Source: Luteimonas suaedae
Lineage (GTDB): Bacteria > Pseudomonadota > Gammaproteobacteria > Xanthomonadales > Xanthomonadaceae
Assembly (NCBI RefSeq): GCF_008312895.1
Contig: NZ_VSSP01000015.1
Span: forward strand, 19,157 to 83,156
Reading direction: 5' to 3'
DNA length: 64,000 bases
Under the pieces are notes generated by a model. The model was given only the letters and a program-made list of their open reading frames with translations, searched no databases and was not told where the DNA came from. Both the position numbers and the translations under genes were made by a program. Shown here piece after piece: positions 24,580 through 32,850 of this stretch. Position 1 is the stretch's first letter. Each line of letters opens with the position of its first letter.

Positions 24580-25740
24580 TCAGCCCTGGTGTTCGCGCGC
24601 CAGGTATTCGGCGCTGCGCATCTCGATCAGGCGCGAGGCGGTGCGTTCGAAGGCGCCCTGCAGGCGCTCGCCGACGTAGAGCTCCGGCGGCTCGGCGGCA
24701 GCGGTACAGACCAGGTTGACGTGGCGGTCGTAGAGCTCGTCGACCAGGGTGACGAAGCGGCGTGCGGCATCGTCGCGGCGGCCGTCCAGTACCGGCACGC
24801 CACCCAGCAGCACGGTGTGGAACTCGCGCGCGATCTCGATGTAGTCGTTGGCGCCGCGCGGGCCTTCGCACAACGCATCGAAGTCGAACCAGGCCATGCC
24901 GGGCGCACGCGCGCGTACCGCGATGCGGCGGCCCTCCACCTCGATGCCGGCGTCGCGGTGGCCGTCATCGCCGCCGAGCTCGCGCCAGCGCCGCTGCAGC
25001 CATGCGTCCGCGTCGTCGTCGAGCGGCGCGCGGTACACCGGCGAGCGGGTCAGCGCGCGCAGCCGGTAGTCGGTGTCGCTCTGCATGTGCAGCACGTGGC
25101 AATGGTGTTCGATCAGTTCGATCGCCGGCAGGAAGCGCACGCGCTGCAGGCCGCCCCGGTACAGGTCGGAAGGCGCGGTATTGGAACTGGTGACCAGCAC
25201 CATCGATTCGGCGAACATCCGCTCCAGCAGCCGCGCCAACAACATGGCGTCGCCGATGTCGCTGACGAAGAACTCGTCCAGCACCAGCACCCGCAGTCCG
25301 GCCTCGCGCCAGCCGTGCACGATCGCCGCCAGCGGATCGCGCTCGCCGCTGTGCGCGCGCAGCCCGGCGTGCACCTCGCGCATGAAGCGGTGGAAATGGG
25401 TGCGGCGCTTGCCCTCGCCGCGGCCGCGTTCGGGCGTCGCGCCGTCGAGCGCCTCGGGCTTGAGGTCGCGCAGCGCCAGGCCGCGGAAGAACAGGTCGAT
25501 CAGGAAGGTCTTGCCGCGGCCCACGCCGCCCCACAGGTACAGGCCCGGCACCGGATCGGGGGCGCCGCCGAGCAGCCGGCCCAGCAGGCCGCCACGGGCG
25601 GGCGCGGCCGACAGCGCCGCGTGGATGCGGTCGAGCTCGCGCAGTACCGCGCGCTGTGCCGGGTCGTCCTGCCAGTCGTCGCGGGCGATGCCGGCGTCGT
25701 AGGCCTGCGATGGCGTTGGCGCCGCCTCCGCCTCAGCCAT
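24580..25740 (-). CDS. zapE: Cell division protein ZapE (AFG1-like ATPase)
   Basis: A 386-residue P-loop ATPase. Walker A is LWGGVGRGKTFL (about residues 70-81) and Walker B LVLDEFFVSDIGDA. Further AFG1 motifs are KRRTHFHRFM, TSSNTAPSDLYRGGLQR and the C-terminal NDYIEIAREFHTVLLGGVPV. ZapE associates with the Z-ring and influences FtsZ bundling under low oxygen or heat. The start at 25740 removes an N-terminal extension that would overlap the next gene more. The stop of the upstream hydrolase gene overlaps this start by 8 bases, so they form one operon. Confidence 0.95.
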   Translation of the reverse strand: MAEAEAAPTPSQAYDAGIARDDWQDDPAQRAVLRELDRIHAALSAAPARGGLLGRLLGGAPDPVPGLYLWGGVGRGKTFLIDLFFRGLALRDLKPEALDGATPERGRGEGKRRTHFHRFMREVHAGLRAHSGERDPLAAIVHGWREAGLRVLVLDEFFVSDIGDAMLLARLLERMFAESMVLVTSSNTAPSDLYRGGLQRVRFLPAIELIEHHCHVLHMQSDTDYRLRALTRSPVYRAPLDDDADAWLQRRWRELGGDDGHRDAGIEVEGRRIAVRARAPGMAWFDFDALCEGPRGANDYIEIAREFHTVLLGGVPVLDGRRDDAARRFVTLVDELYDRHVNLVCTAAAEPPELYVGERLQGAFERTASRLIEMRSAEYLAREHQG

Positions 25741-26407
25741 GGGCGCCGGGCGGAGCAGGCAGGTAGGGGCGCACCCCGTTCTTGACCGCGCCACGCAGGT
25801 CCATCAGCTTGCGGTGGAAGAAGTGGCCGGTGTCGGGCATGCGCACCAGCTCGGCCTGCGCCCCGCGCGTTTCCAGCCAGTCGTAGACCGACTGCGGATC
25901 GACGATTTCGTCGGCTTCGCCCTGGATCACCAGCCAGGGGCAGGCCGGCAGCTCGATGTCCTCGAAATCCCAGCGCCCGGCCGGCGGCGCGACCGAGATC
26001 AGCATCGCCGGCTGCAGGTCTGCCGTGGCGCGGATCGAGACGTAGGCGCCGAAGCTGAAGCCGGCGAGCCACAATGCATCGTCCGGGCACTGCGCGCGCA
26101 CCCAGGTGGCCACCGCGCGCAGGTCGTCGAGCTCACCCTTGCCCTCGTCGAACTCGCCCTCCGACTCGCCGGTGCCGCGGAAGTTGAAGCGCACCGTGGT
26201 CGCACCGAGTTCGCGCAGCGCGCGCCCGATCATCGTGACCACCTTGTTGTGCATCGTGCCGCCCTCGGTCGGCAGCGGGTGGCAAAGCACCGCGACCAGC
26301 GGGCGCGGCGGCGCCTCGTCGGGTCGGTCGACGGCGACCTCCAGCTTGCCGGCCGGGCCGGGCAGGACGAGGGCGGCCGATTCGGCGGGGAAGACGGGGG
26401 CGTCCAT
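25733..26407 (-). CDS. Alpha/beta hydrolase (COG2945 type)
   Basis: A 224-residue single-domain hydrolase. CHPLPTEGGTMHNKVV near residue 43 and VRFNFRGTGESEG (about 72) are characteristic of the COG2945 group; the nucleophile is the Ser of LAGFSFGAYVS. The Asp is in IQGEADEIVDP and the His in PDTGHFFH. The role is unknown; relatives are taken as small esterases or peptidase-like enzymes. The start is either 26407 or 26419, four codons apart, neither with a clear Shine-Dalgarno site; 26407 fits the family length. The gene is co-directional with the nuclease gene upstream (26 bases) and zapE downstream. Confidence 0.87.
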   Translation of the reverse strand: MDAPVFPAESAALVLPGPAGKLEVAVDRPDEAPPRPLVAVLCHPLPTEGGTMHNKVVTMIGRALRELGATTVRFNFRGTGESEGEFDEGKGELDDLRAVATWVRAQCPDDALWLAGFSFGAYVSIRATADLQPAMLISVAPPAGRWDFEDIELPACPWLVIQGEADEIVDPQSVYDWLETRGAQAELVRMPDTGHFFHRKLMDLRGAVKNGVRPYLPAPPGAHG

Positions 26408-26433
26408 GGCCACGATCATAGGGGGTGTGGCGT

Positions 26434-28176
26434 TCACGGTGTGCGCAGGCGTAGCCCGACCAGCAGCGGATCGTGGTCGGAACTGCGCCACGGGCCTTCG
26501 CCGGAAGTGTCGCCGTTGCTTGCACGATAGCCGACGTTCGCCGGCTCATCGGCGTTGTTGTGCCATTCCGCGGCCCCTGCCAGGCGTGCCGCCAAGGTCG
26601 GGCTGAGAAAGGCGTGGTCGAGCCGGCCGGCTCGGCCGTCGTAGACGTAGCTGTAGGGCCGGGTGGTGCCTTCGAGCGCATCCCGCCAGCCGGCGTCGCG
26701 AAGCATGCGGATCGGATCTTCCATCGCATAGGCGTTCAGATCACCGACGATCGCCGCAAGATCGCTGCCTGAACCTGTGGGATCGGTCTCCAGCCAATCC
26801 AGGAGCTGCCGCGCCGAATCGCGCCGCACGGCGTTCCAGCAGCCCTGGCCGTCGTCCTGATCGCGGTTGTCGCCGCCGGCGTCGCCGCAGCCCTTGGACT
26901 TGAAGTGGTTGACGACGACGGTGAACACCGGGCCGGCGTCGGTGCCGGCTGCGACCGGGACGAACGCCTGCGCCAGTGGTGCGCGGCTGCGGTGGCGGAA
27001 CGGTCCGCTCTCGAGCGTGGCCGCCGCGCCGACCGCGCGGATCCGCGTGCCGCGATGGAGCAGGCCGACGCGGATGACGTCGTCGCCCGGTCCCGAGCCG
27101 GCATCGACGAAGCGCCAGTCGCCGCCGTTGCGGTTCAGCGCCGCCACCAGCCGGGCGATGCTGGAGTCCGGCCCGTAGCCGTCGTTCTCCAGCTCCATCA
27201 GCGCGACGATGTCGGGCTCGAGCGCGGCGATCGTCGCCACCAGGCGCGCGAGCTGTGCGTCCAGTTCCGCCGGCGAGCGCGCGCCGCGCTCGGTGGGAAA
27301 GCCGCCGCCCCGGCCGTTGCCGTTGAACAGGTTCTCGAGGTTCAGCGTGGCGATGCGGACGTCGCCGCCGACCCGCGGCGGCGGCGGCCGCGGCGCGGGC
27401 TGCAGGCGGACCGGCGCGGTCAGCTGCAGGCGGTAGCGGCCGAAGCGTTCATCGACGATGCCCACGATGTCTTCCACCACGCTGCCCGCACGCGGCGACT
27501 GTGCATCGTCGGGCAGGTACCAGACCCGGGCGGGATCCTGGTCGGCGCGGGCATCGTCGAGCAGCAGCGTACGGCGAGCGTTGTCGGCGGCGACCGCGGC
27601 CGCCTCGCGGCCGGGGCTGGCGATCTCGGTGGGGGCGAACAGGCGCCCGTCGAAGGCGGTGACCAATGCGCCGCGGCGGGCGAGGTCGTGCTGGCCGTTG
27701 ACCGTCAGCGGGGCGTCGATCCGGACCTGCATGCCTTCGTAACGTTCCCAGTCGTCCGGAGGCGCTGCGATGGCGACGACCGTGACATCGCCGCGACCCA
27801 GCGGCTCGACCGCGAGCGGCCGCAGCGCGGTCACGGTGGCGTCGCCGTCGCCGTGCTCGAGCACGCGGCCGCGCACCCGCACGCGCTCGCCCTGGCGCAC
27901 CTCGAAGGCGTTCTCGGCGAGCACGAACAGGCCGTCGGCGGTGGCCGGGTTGCCGTCGCCGGCGTCCTGCAGGAACCAGCCGCCCAGATGGCGGCCGAAG
28001 TTGCCGGTGACCACGCCCTCCACGGTGACCTCGCGCCCCTCGAGCGGGCTGCGGGCACCATCGCCCTGCACCGCGCCGATGGCCTCGGTATCGCCCCCGG
28101 TCGCCTGCGGTGGCGCGACGGGCGGATCGCAGGCGGCCAGCAGCATGGCCAGGGCGAACGGCAGGATGGCACGCAT
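26434..28176 (-). CDS. ExeM/NucH-like extracellular nuclease lipoprotein
   Basis: This 580-residue exported protein starts with a lipobox (MLLAACD, Cys at about residue 16). The N-terminal half (about 40-260) contains OB-fold-like modules (VTVEGVVTGNF, GWFLQDAGDGNPATADGLFV). The C-terminal half is an endonuclease/exonuclease/phosphatase domain: RIATLNLENLF, DIVALMELEND, VVVNHFKSKG, IVGDLNAY, LDHAFLS and SSDHDP supply the metal and catalytic residues. Enzymes of this type degrade extracellular DNA in biofilms. The start at 28176 has GAGGAG six bases upstream. The cytochrome c gene upstream is separated by a hairpin. Confidence 0.92.
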   Translation of the reverse strand: MRAILPFALAMLLAACDPPVAPPQATGGDTEAIGAVQGDGARSPLEGREVTVEGVVTGNFGRHLGGWFLQDAGDGNPATADGLFVLAENAFEVRQGERVRVRGRVLEHGDGDATVTALRPLAVEPLGRGDVTVVAIAAPPDDWERYEGMQVRIDAPLTVNGQHDLARRGALVTAFDGRLFAPTEIASPGREAAAVAADNARRTLLLDDARADQDPARVWYLPDDAQSPRAGSVVEDIVGIVDERFGRYRLQLTAPVRLQPAPRPPPPRVGGDVRIATLNLENLFNGNGRGGGFPTERGARSPAELDAQLARLVATIAALEPDIVALMELENDGYGPDSSIARLVAALNRNGGDWRFVDAGSGPGDDVIRVGLLHRGTRIRAVGAAATLESGPFRHRSRAPLAQAFVPVAAGTDAGPVFTVVVNHFKSKGCGDAGGDNRDQDDGQGCWNAVRRDSARQLLDWLETDPTGSGSDLAAIVGDLNAYAMEDPIRMLRDAGWRDALEGTTRPYSYVYDGRAGRLDHAFLSPTLAARLAGAAEWHNNADEPANVGYRASNGDTSGEGPWRSSDHDPLLVGLRLRTP

Positions 28177-28197
28177 CGGAATCTCCTCGGTCGGCCG

Positions 28198-28240
28198 GCG
28201 CAAACGCAAACGCAAACGCCGCCCGGAGGCGGCGTCGTGC
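28198..28240 (-). terminator. Weak terminator after the cytochrome c5 gene
   Basis: On the minus strand GCCGCC, TCCG, GGCGGC form a short perfect stem, followed by GTTTGCGTTTGCGTTTGCG, a tandem hexamer with T triplets instead of a clean T run. It lies between the cytochrome stop and the nuclease start and may give partial termination. Confidence 0.5.
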
Positions 28241-28260
28241 GTACGGCCCGGGGACCGAGC

Positions 28261-28776
28261 TTACTTCAGGTTCTCGATCATCCAGTCCACCGCCGCGATT
28301 ACCTGTTCGTCGCTCAGCGCCGGGTTGCCGCCGCGCGGCGGCATGACACCGGCCGCGCCGGTGAAGCCCTCGATCGCATGCCGGTGCAGGGTGTCGTCGC
28401 CCTGGGCGATGCGCGCGTCCCACTGCGCCCGCTCCAGCGTCGGCGCGCCGCCGGCGCCGCTGGTGTGGCAGCCGGCACACAGGTTCTGGTAGATCACCGA
28501 GCCGTCGGTGGTGCCGCCGTAGGCGACCTGTGAGGCCGCGGCCGCGGCTTCCGCGGCGCTGGCCGCGGCCTGTGCCGCGGCGCCGGTGGCGCCGGCGTAG
28601 ACCTCGCCGGCCGGTGCGATCCGGTCGAGCCGCTGCTGGACCACCGCATCGGGCACCTCGGCCGGGATCGCGCGGTGCAGCCAGGCGGCCAGGCCGATCA
28701 ATCCCGCGGTGACCAGCATCAGGAACAGGATCACCAGCGAGAACTTCTTCAGGAAATCGAGATCGTAATTGCGCAC
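28261..28776 (-). CDS. Membrane-anchored cytochrome c5 family protein
   Basis: A 171-residue c-type cytochrome with an uncleaved N-terminal membrane anchor (about residues 12-33), an Ala-rich linker (about 60-85, many AAA), and one heme c site CAGCH at residues 100-104. The distal Met is probably in GVMPPRGG. It would carry electrons in the periplasm, linked to the cytochrome bc1/oxidase chain. The start is taken as GTG at 28776, with AAGGG seven to ten bases upstream; an ATG lies 19 codons further upstream but gives an unlikely N-terminus. A tRNA-Arg gene lies upstream on the same strand. Confidence 0.9.
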   Translation of the reverse strand: MRNYDLDFLKKFSLVILFLMLVTAGLIGLAAWLHRAIPAEVPDAVVQQRLDRIAPAGEVYAGATGAAAQAAASAAEAAAAASQVAYGGTTDGSVIYQNLCAGCHTSGAGGAPTLERAQWDARIAQGDDTLHRHAIEGFTGAAGVMPPRGGNPALSDEQVIAAVDWMIENLK

Positions 28777-28901
28777 GAAAACACCCTTGGCACGTGGCCG
28801 CGCGGCCACAGCTAGCGGCGGAGTATAGAACACGCGATAGCCGGCTCATCCCGGCCCGGCGGCCGTACGACGGCGATCACAGCGAGGTTTTACAGCGAAG
28901 C

Positions 28902-28978
28902 TGGCGCGCCTGGAGGGATTCGAACCCCCGACCAATGGCTTCGGAAGCCACTACTCTATCCGGCTGAGCTACAGGCGC
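28902..28978 (-). tRNA. tRNA-Arg (CCG anticodon)
   Basis: The minus-strand sequence folds as a 77-base tRNA. Acceptor GCGCCTG pairs with CAGGCGC, followed by discriminator G and encoded CCA. The D arm has AGCTCAG, the anticodon stem-loop has GTGGC-TTCCGAA-GCCAT with CCG at positions 34-36, and the T arm has GGTTCGAATCC. CCG reads the CGG arginine codon, useful in a GC-rich genome. No integrase or att duplication is seen next to it. Confidence 0.97.
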
Positions 28979-29167
28979 ACGGGTCGCGCATTTTAGCGGA
29001 AATCGAACCGTTATTGCCTACCACGCCGGATTGCGATGGTTCTCGCGGCGGATTGGGCAGATAGAATGCGTTGACTCCCGCGGAAGACGATCCATGCGCC
29101 CGTACCGTGCAAGCCGTGTCGCCGCGCGACCCAGAGCCCGTTCGCTGCGTCCGGGCTGAGCCTCCGC

Positions 29168-29812
29168 ATGGGCTGGCACTGGTGGACGCCCGCCGGCGAT
29201 CTGCTGCTGATATGGCCGGCGGCCCTGCTGACCGCAGGGCTGCTGGCGCGCCAGGGTGGACGATCCGCGCGGGCGGTCTGGCACTGGCCGTTGTGGCTCG
29301 GAGTGGCCAGCCTGCTGGTGGCCGCCAGCAAGGTCGCATTCTATGGCTGGGGCACCGGGATACGGGCCTGGAACTTGAGCTGCTTCAGCGGACATGCGGT
29401 GCTGGCCCTGGGGTTCTGGCCGGCGTTCCTGGCGGTGCTGGTGCCCCCGCAACGGCCGGGCCTGCGCACGGCAATGGTCGCCGCGGGACTATGTCTGGGC
29501 CTGTTGGTCGGCCTGTCGCGGGTCACACTGGGCTTGCATCCGCCGTCCGAGGTGCTGGCGGGGATTGGGCTCGGTGGCGGGGCGGCATGGCTGGCGCTGC
29601 GCGCCGTGCGCGGAATCCGGCTGCCGTTGGGTCGTGGATCGGCTGCGCTGGCGATGCTGTTGGCAGTGGGACTGTGGGGCGGCAGCCGGCTCGCGCCGTC
29701 GCTGCCCACCGAGCATTGGTTCCGCCAGGCTGCGATCGTGCTGTCGGGCAACGAGCAGCCGTACTCGCGCCGCATATGGCGGCAGGCGGAGCGGCTACCG
29801 GAGCGGAGCTAG
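29168..29812 (+). CDS. PAP2-superfamily phosphatase, degenerate motifs
   Basis: This 214-residue membrane protein has about five hydrophobic segments and a PAP2-like layout. The three motifs are present but altered. Motif 1 is KVAFYGWGTGIR (Lys55, Arg66). Motif 2 is CFSGHA (His76) instead of PSGH. Motif 3 is SRVTLGLHPPSE with His124 but Glu128 where Asp is usual. Lipid phosphatases such as undecaprenyl- or phosphatidylglycerol-phosphate phosphatases are the nearest role. No neighbouring gene indicates its substrate, although a polysaccharide locus starts 700 bases downstream. The ATG at 29168 is the first good start. Confidence 0.85.
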   Translation: MGWHWWTPAGDLLLIWPAALLTAGLLARQGGRSARAVWHWPLWLGVASLLVAASKVAFYGWGTGIRAWNLSCFSGHAVLALGFWPAFLAVLVPPQRPGLRTAMVAAGLCLGLLVGLSRVTLGLHPPSEVLAGIGLGGGAAWLALRAVRGIRLPLGRGSAALAMLLAVGLWGGSRLAPSLPTEHWFRQAAIVLSGNEQPYSRRIWRQAERLPERS

Positions 29813-30043
29813 CGTGGAGGCGCGGAGTTGCTGAACGCGACCAGGTCGTCATCCCCGATGAGGGTTGAAGCTCGTTCGAAAGGAGTACGGAAACACCCTT
29901 CTGTTGCGATGCGGGTTGCATTTTGTCGCCGTTACGGCAAAGTGTGCACCAGTTGGCACAAAGGCGCCGCGCTGAACTATAGGCCGCGCGGGTTCGATCG
30001 GGTTACGGACTTGTCGGCAATCTGCCGGCAACAGGGGGGGAAG

Positions 30044-30136
30044 ATGCTGATTTTCCTGTTGGGTCTTTCGTTGGGTACCTGCCTTGGCGCCGTGGCGCTG
30101 GGCATCGTCGCGAGCAACAAGAGCGAAGCCCGCTAA
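30044..30136 (+). CDS. 30-residue single-span membrane peptide (DUF3789-like)
   Basis: A small ORF with a strong ribosome site (GGGGGGGAAG directly before the ATG). The peptide starts MLIFLLGLSLGTCLGA, forms one transmembrane helix to about residue 24 and ends in a polar basic tail (SNKSEAR). The arrangement resembles DUF3789 peptides of 30-40 residues, which have no known function. The frame extends upstream to 29828, but the ribosome site marks the true start. There is no operon partner: a 344-base gap follows. Confidence 0.6.
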   Translation: MLIFLLGLSLGTCLGAVALGIVASNKSEAR

Positions 30137-30480
30137 TCGCGACGCATCGATAGATCGAGGCCGGATTCCTCCGCGAATGCGGCCCTACTTCTGCGGCCCT
30201 ACTTCGCCTTGCGGTGCGGGCGGGGTCCGGGCCGGCGCATGCCTCGCGGCAACGCCATCTGTGCTCACCCCAACCTACGGACTGACCAGCCGTCCGGTCT
30301 TTGTGCCGGCAGTCCAACGCTGCAAGCACCAGCCCTCGCGCCGGGCGATGGCACATGCCAGTCGAGTCAGCTGCCGTCGGCCTCAGCCATTGGAATGAAG
30401 TGCTGCGCTCGGGCCGGCTTGCTCTTCCAGTAATCGAGCCCGTAAACCTGCTGGCCGGATGCGTACCGACAGCCGAGATG
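30137..30480. other. Intergenic region, 344 bp
   Basis: Between the small membrane peptide and the convergent polysaccharide polymerase gene. A short direct repeat (CGGCCCTACTTC, twice near 30180-30205) is the only pattern noticed. No gene or terminator is seen. Confidence 0.5.
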
Positions 30481-31788
30481 TCAGCCGCTCGAAGCGGCTA
30501 CGGGGCGTCGCGCGCTCGACGGGACATTCGCCCAATAGATCAACCCCGCCATATAAGTGAAGAACACGACCGTGATCGGCGTGTAGACGTCGATGTCCTG
30601 GAACGTACAGTACACAATGAATGACGGTAACCCTCCAAGCGCAGCGATTGCATAAGGCCGCATGCAGCCAAATGCAGCGGACCGCCGCATCAGTTTCAGG
30701 GCCAGCTTCCCGCCTTTCACGATGGGAAATAGGAAGAATGCAATGAATGCCGCAGCCGCACCAAGCCCCCCGCCGCGAACGAGCGTCGAGAACAATGTCG
30801 AGTGCGAACCGATCGGGATGGCCAAGTCATTCACGCGCGGCTTGACGCCCAGGCCAATCAAGGGGTTCACGCGCATCGCCTCATCGAATGAGGCTTGGTA
30901 TGCAATGAAGCGCGCATTGGAAGAACCCTCGCGCATGTCATTGACCTCTGCCAGCATGTCGGGCAGGAAGATCAACGCGGCACCCAGGACAAGCGGAGCA
31001 CCTGCAAACACCAGCAGGTAGTACTGTTTTCTGATCACCGCCAGAGCGATGACCATCACGCCGAGCAACGCTCCAAGCAGCGCCGCGCGCGTCAAGGTGG
31101 CAGCAATCGTTAACAGGACAAGACCAAGGAACGCAAACATCAGCCAGCGGTAGCGCGTCATCGCGAAACCGGCCGCAATGAACCCTGAAATCGCGATCAG
31201 GCCCGCACTCGCCGTCGCATTGGTCGCCAAGATCTTCAAGCGCGGCATGTCGCCACCCCCGAACCAGTCTCGGGCCACGAATTCGGCCTTCAGATAGAGG
31301 CCGAGCAGGTTGTCCATTGGCGGAAGCACGAAGCCGAGCAGGGTTGGTATGCCGAGCACCTGCAGCTTTCCCGAGAACACTGCATAAGACAATGGCACTG
31401 CCAACAGGATGGAGATTGCGCATAGCCTCCACAGAACCCGCGACACCCTGGCGACCCAAGCATCGTCCATCTGGTAGAGGAGCTTGAAGTAGGTGTAGTG
31501 GCAGTAGCCCACCAGCATTACGCTTATGTTGTGTAGCGCCGCAACGGTGCGCGACAGATCGATATCAAAGACCGCTGTATTATAAGCAAGGGACAAGGCC
31601 AATATGCCCGAGACACCAAGAACTGCGATCTGGAATCCGTCGCGCGGAATCATCGCGCGACGTAACAGGAGCGCTATGTAAAGCGATGAGGCATGGAAAA
31701 CGAAGAAGCCAAATCCCAGCAGCCACCATAGCGGGATCAGCGCGATGCAGAAGAGGGGAACTGAATATTTGTTGAAACTGAACATCAT
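30481..31788 (-). CDS. Wzy/O-antigen-ligase-type polysaccharide polymerase
   Basis: A 435-residue integral membrane protein with about 11-12 hydrophobic segments and a large periplasmic loop near residues 270-320 that holds SSNARFIAYQASFDEAMRVNPLIGLGVKPR, the pattern of the O-antigen ligase/polymerase (Wzy_C) domain. It would join repeat units delivered by the flippase at the periplasmic face. It ends the minus-strand biosynthesis cluster. Base composition and codon use are less GC-rich than those of flanking genes, as often seen for polymerases specific to a polysaccharide type. The start may be 31788 or 31785; neither has a clear ribosome site. Confidence 0.85.
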   Translation of the reverse strand: MMFSFNKYSVPLFCIALIPLWWLLGFGFFVFHASSLYIALLLRRAMIPRDGFQIAVLGVSGILALSLAYNTAVFDIDLSRTVAALHNISVMLVGYCHYTYFKLLYQMDDAWVARVSRVLWRLCAISILLAVPLSYAVFSGKLQVLGIPTLLGFVLPPMDNLLGLYLKAEFVARDWFGGGDMPRLKILATNATASAGLIAISGFIAAGFAMTRYRWLMFAFLGLVLLTIAATLTRAALLGALLGVMVIALAVIRKQYYLLVFAGAPLVLGAALIFLPDMLAEVNDMREGSSNARFIAYQASFDEAMRVNPLIGLGVKPRVNDLAIPIGSHSTLFSTLVRGGGLGAAAAFIAFFLFPIVKGGKLALKLMRRSAAFGCMRPYAIAALGGLPSFIVYCTFQDIDVYTPITVVFFTYMAGLIYWANVPSSARRPVAASSG

Positions 31789-31900
31789 TCGTTTCAGCAA
31801 CAGATGGCGATAGACGAGCAAAATTCGCGCTGATCACGAACTACCTTGCGTATTGCTCGGGCGTTTCCCTTGCCCAGCTGGAGGAACTTCGTCACAGATG

Positions 31901-32848
31901 TCATGGAGCCTTGTCCAAGTCGATGGTCGTCTGGCGTCGCTTTGAGATGAGCCAGTCCGCCAGCCGGCGATAACCCGCCGTCGGCACGAATACTTGGAGG
32001 AACACGCGCGCCGCGAGCTTCGGTGAATAGCAGCCACTCAGCAGTGCGCGTGCATACAGCGAGATCGCGCGCCTCCAATGGCCTTGTTTAAAATGGCATT
32101 TTGCCACGTGCCAGCCTGCGTCGGCACGCTTCGCCCGTGCGGTCAGCAACCCTGCGACGCTATCATGCCAGTCCGTCCGAATCGTTGGATCGAACGAGCT
32201 GGAGACACGCCTGGGATCTGCTTGATCCATCCAGCGCGCTTGCGGGCGCGCAAGCATAGAAATACGGGCTCCGGAGGTGGAAAGCCGGATGGCAAAATCG
32301 GTGTCTTGGCCAAAGCGGAGACCGGGACTGTAGCGGACTGCTGTCGCCAGGGAACGTGGAAGGACGAGCGTCGAGGTCTGTATGAAGCCGGTATCGGCCA
32401 GCAGGTATTCGGAGACGTCCTCGCCCTCATCGATGCCCCGGGGCGGCTTCAGGAGCTCCCTGCCTTCGCCGCGGTCGGCGATGACTTGCCCGTACACCAC
32501 GCCATTATCGGGCCCCGCCTCCAGCGCGGTGACCGCATCAGTCAGGTGCCAAGGCAGGAAGAGGTCATCGGAGTCCAGCAGGGCGATGTACTTGCCTTGG
32601 GCCTCATCAATTCCACGGTTACGCGCGACACATGCGCCGGCGTTGGCTTGGCGCAGCAACTTCAATCGAGCATCCTGGATTTCTTTGAGCCGCTCGACCG
32701 ATCCATCGGTCGAGCCATCATCCACGACGATGACTTCGACGTTCGTATAGTCCTGGCCGAACACCGAGCTGACCGCATCCACAATCGTTTCAGCACGGTT
32801 GTAGAGCGGTATGATGACCGACACCAGGGGTTGCTGGGAAAGACACAT
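31901..32848 (-). CDS. Glycosyltransferase family 2
   Basis: A 315-residue cytoplasmic GT-A enzyme: VSVIIPLYNRAETI at residues 9-22, VIVVDDGSTDGS, NAGACVARNRGI, and the DxD metal motif in ALLDSDD (about 91-97). FGQDTDFAIRL (about 195) has the ED-like acceptor-site position as QDTD. A C-terminal region (about 250-315) with basic helices probably lies on the membrane. It would add one sugar to the lipid-linked repeat unit. The start is 2 bases after the stop of the pyruvyl transferase gene. GC content is low compared with the window average. Confidence 0.9.
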   Translation of the reverse strand: MCLSQQPLVSVIIPLYNRAETIVDAVSSVFGQDYTNVEVIVVDDGSTDGSVERLKEIQDARLKLLRQANAGACVARNRGIDEAQGKYIALLDSDDLFLPWHLTDAVTALEAGPDNGVVYGQVIADRGEGRELLKPPRGIDEGEDVSEYLLADTGFIQTSTLVLPRSLATAVRYSPGLRFGQDTDFAIRLSTSGARISMLARPQARWMDQADPRRVSSSFDPTIRTDWHDSVAGLLTARAKRADAGWHVAKCHFKQGHWRRAISLYARALLSGCYSPKLAARVFLQVFVPTAGYRRLADWLISKRRQTTIDLDKAP

Positions 32849-32850
32849 CG

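Noticed and set aside
28902..28978. tRNA-Arg as an integration site of a genomic island
   Set aside because: No integrase gene or direct repeat of the tRNA 3' end is found nearby; flanking genes are housekeeping.
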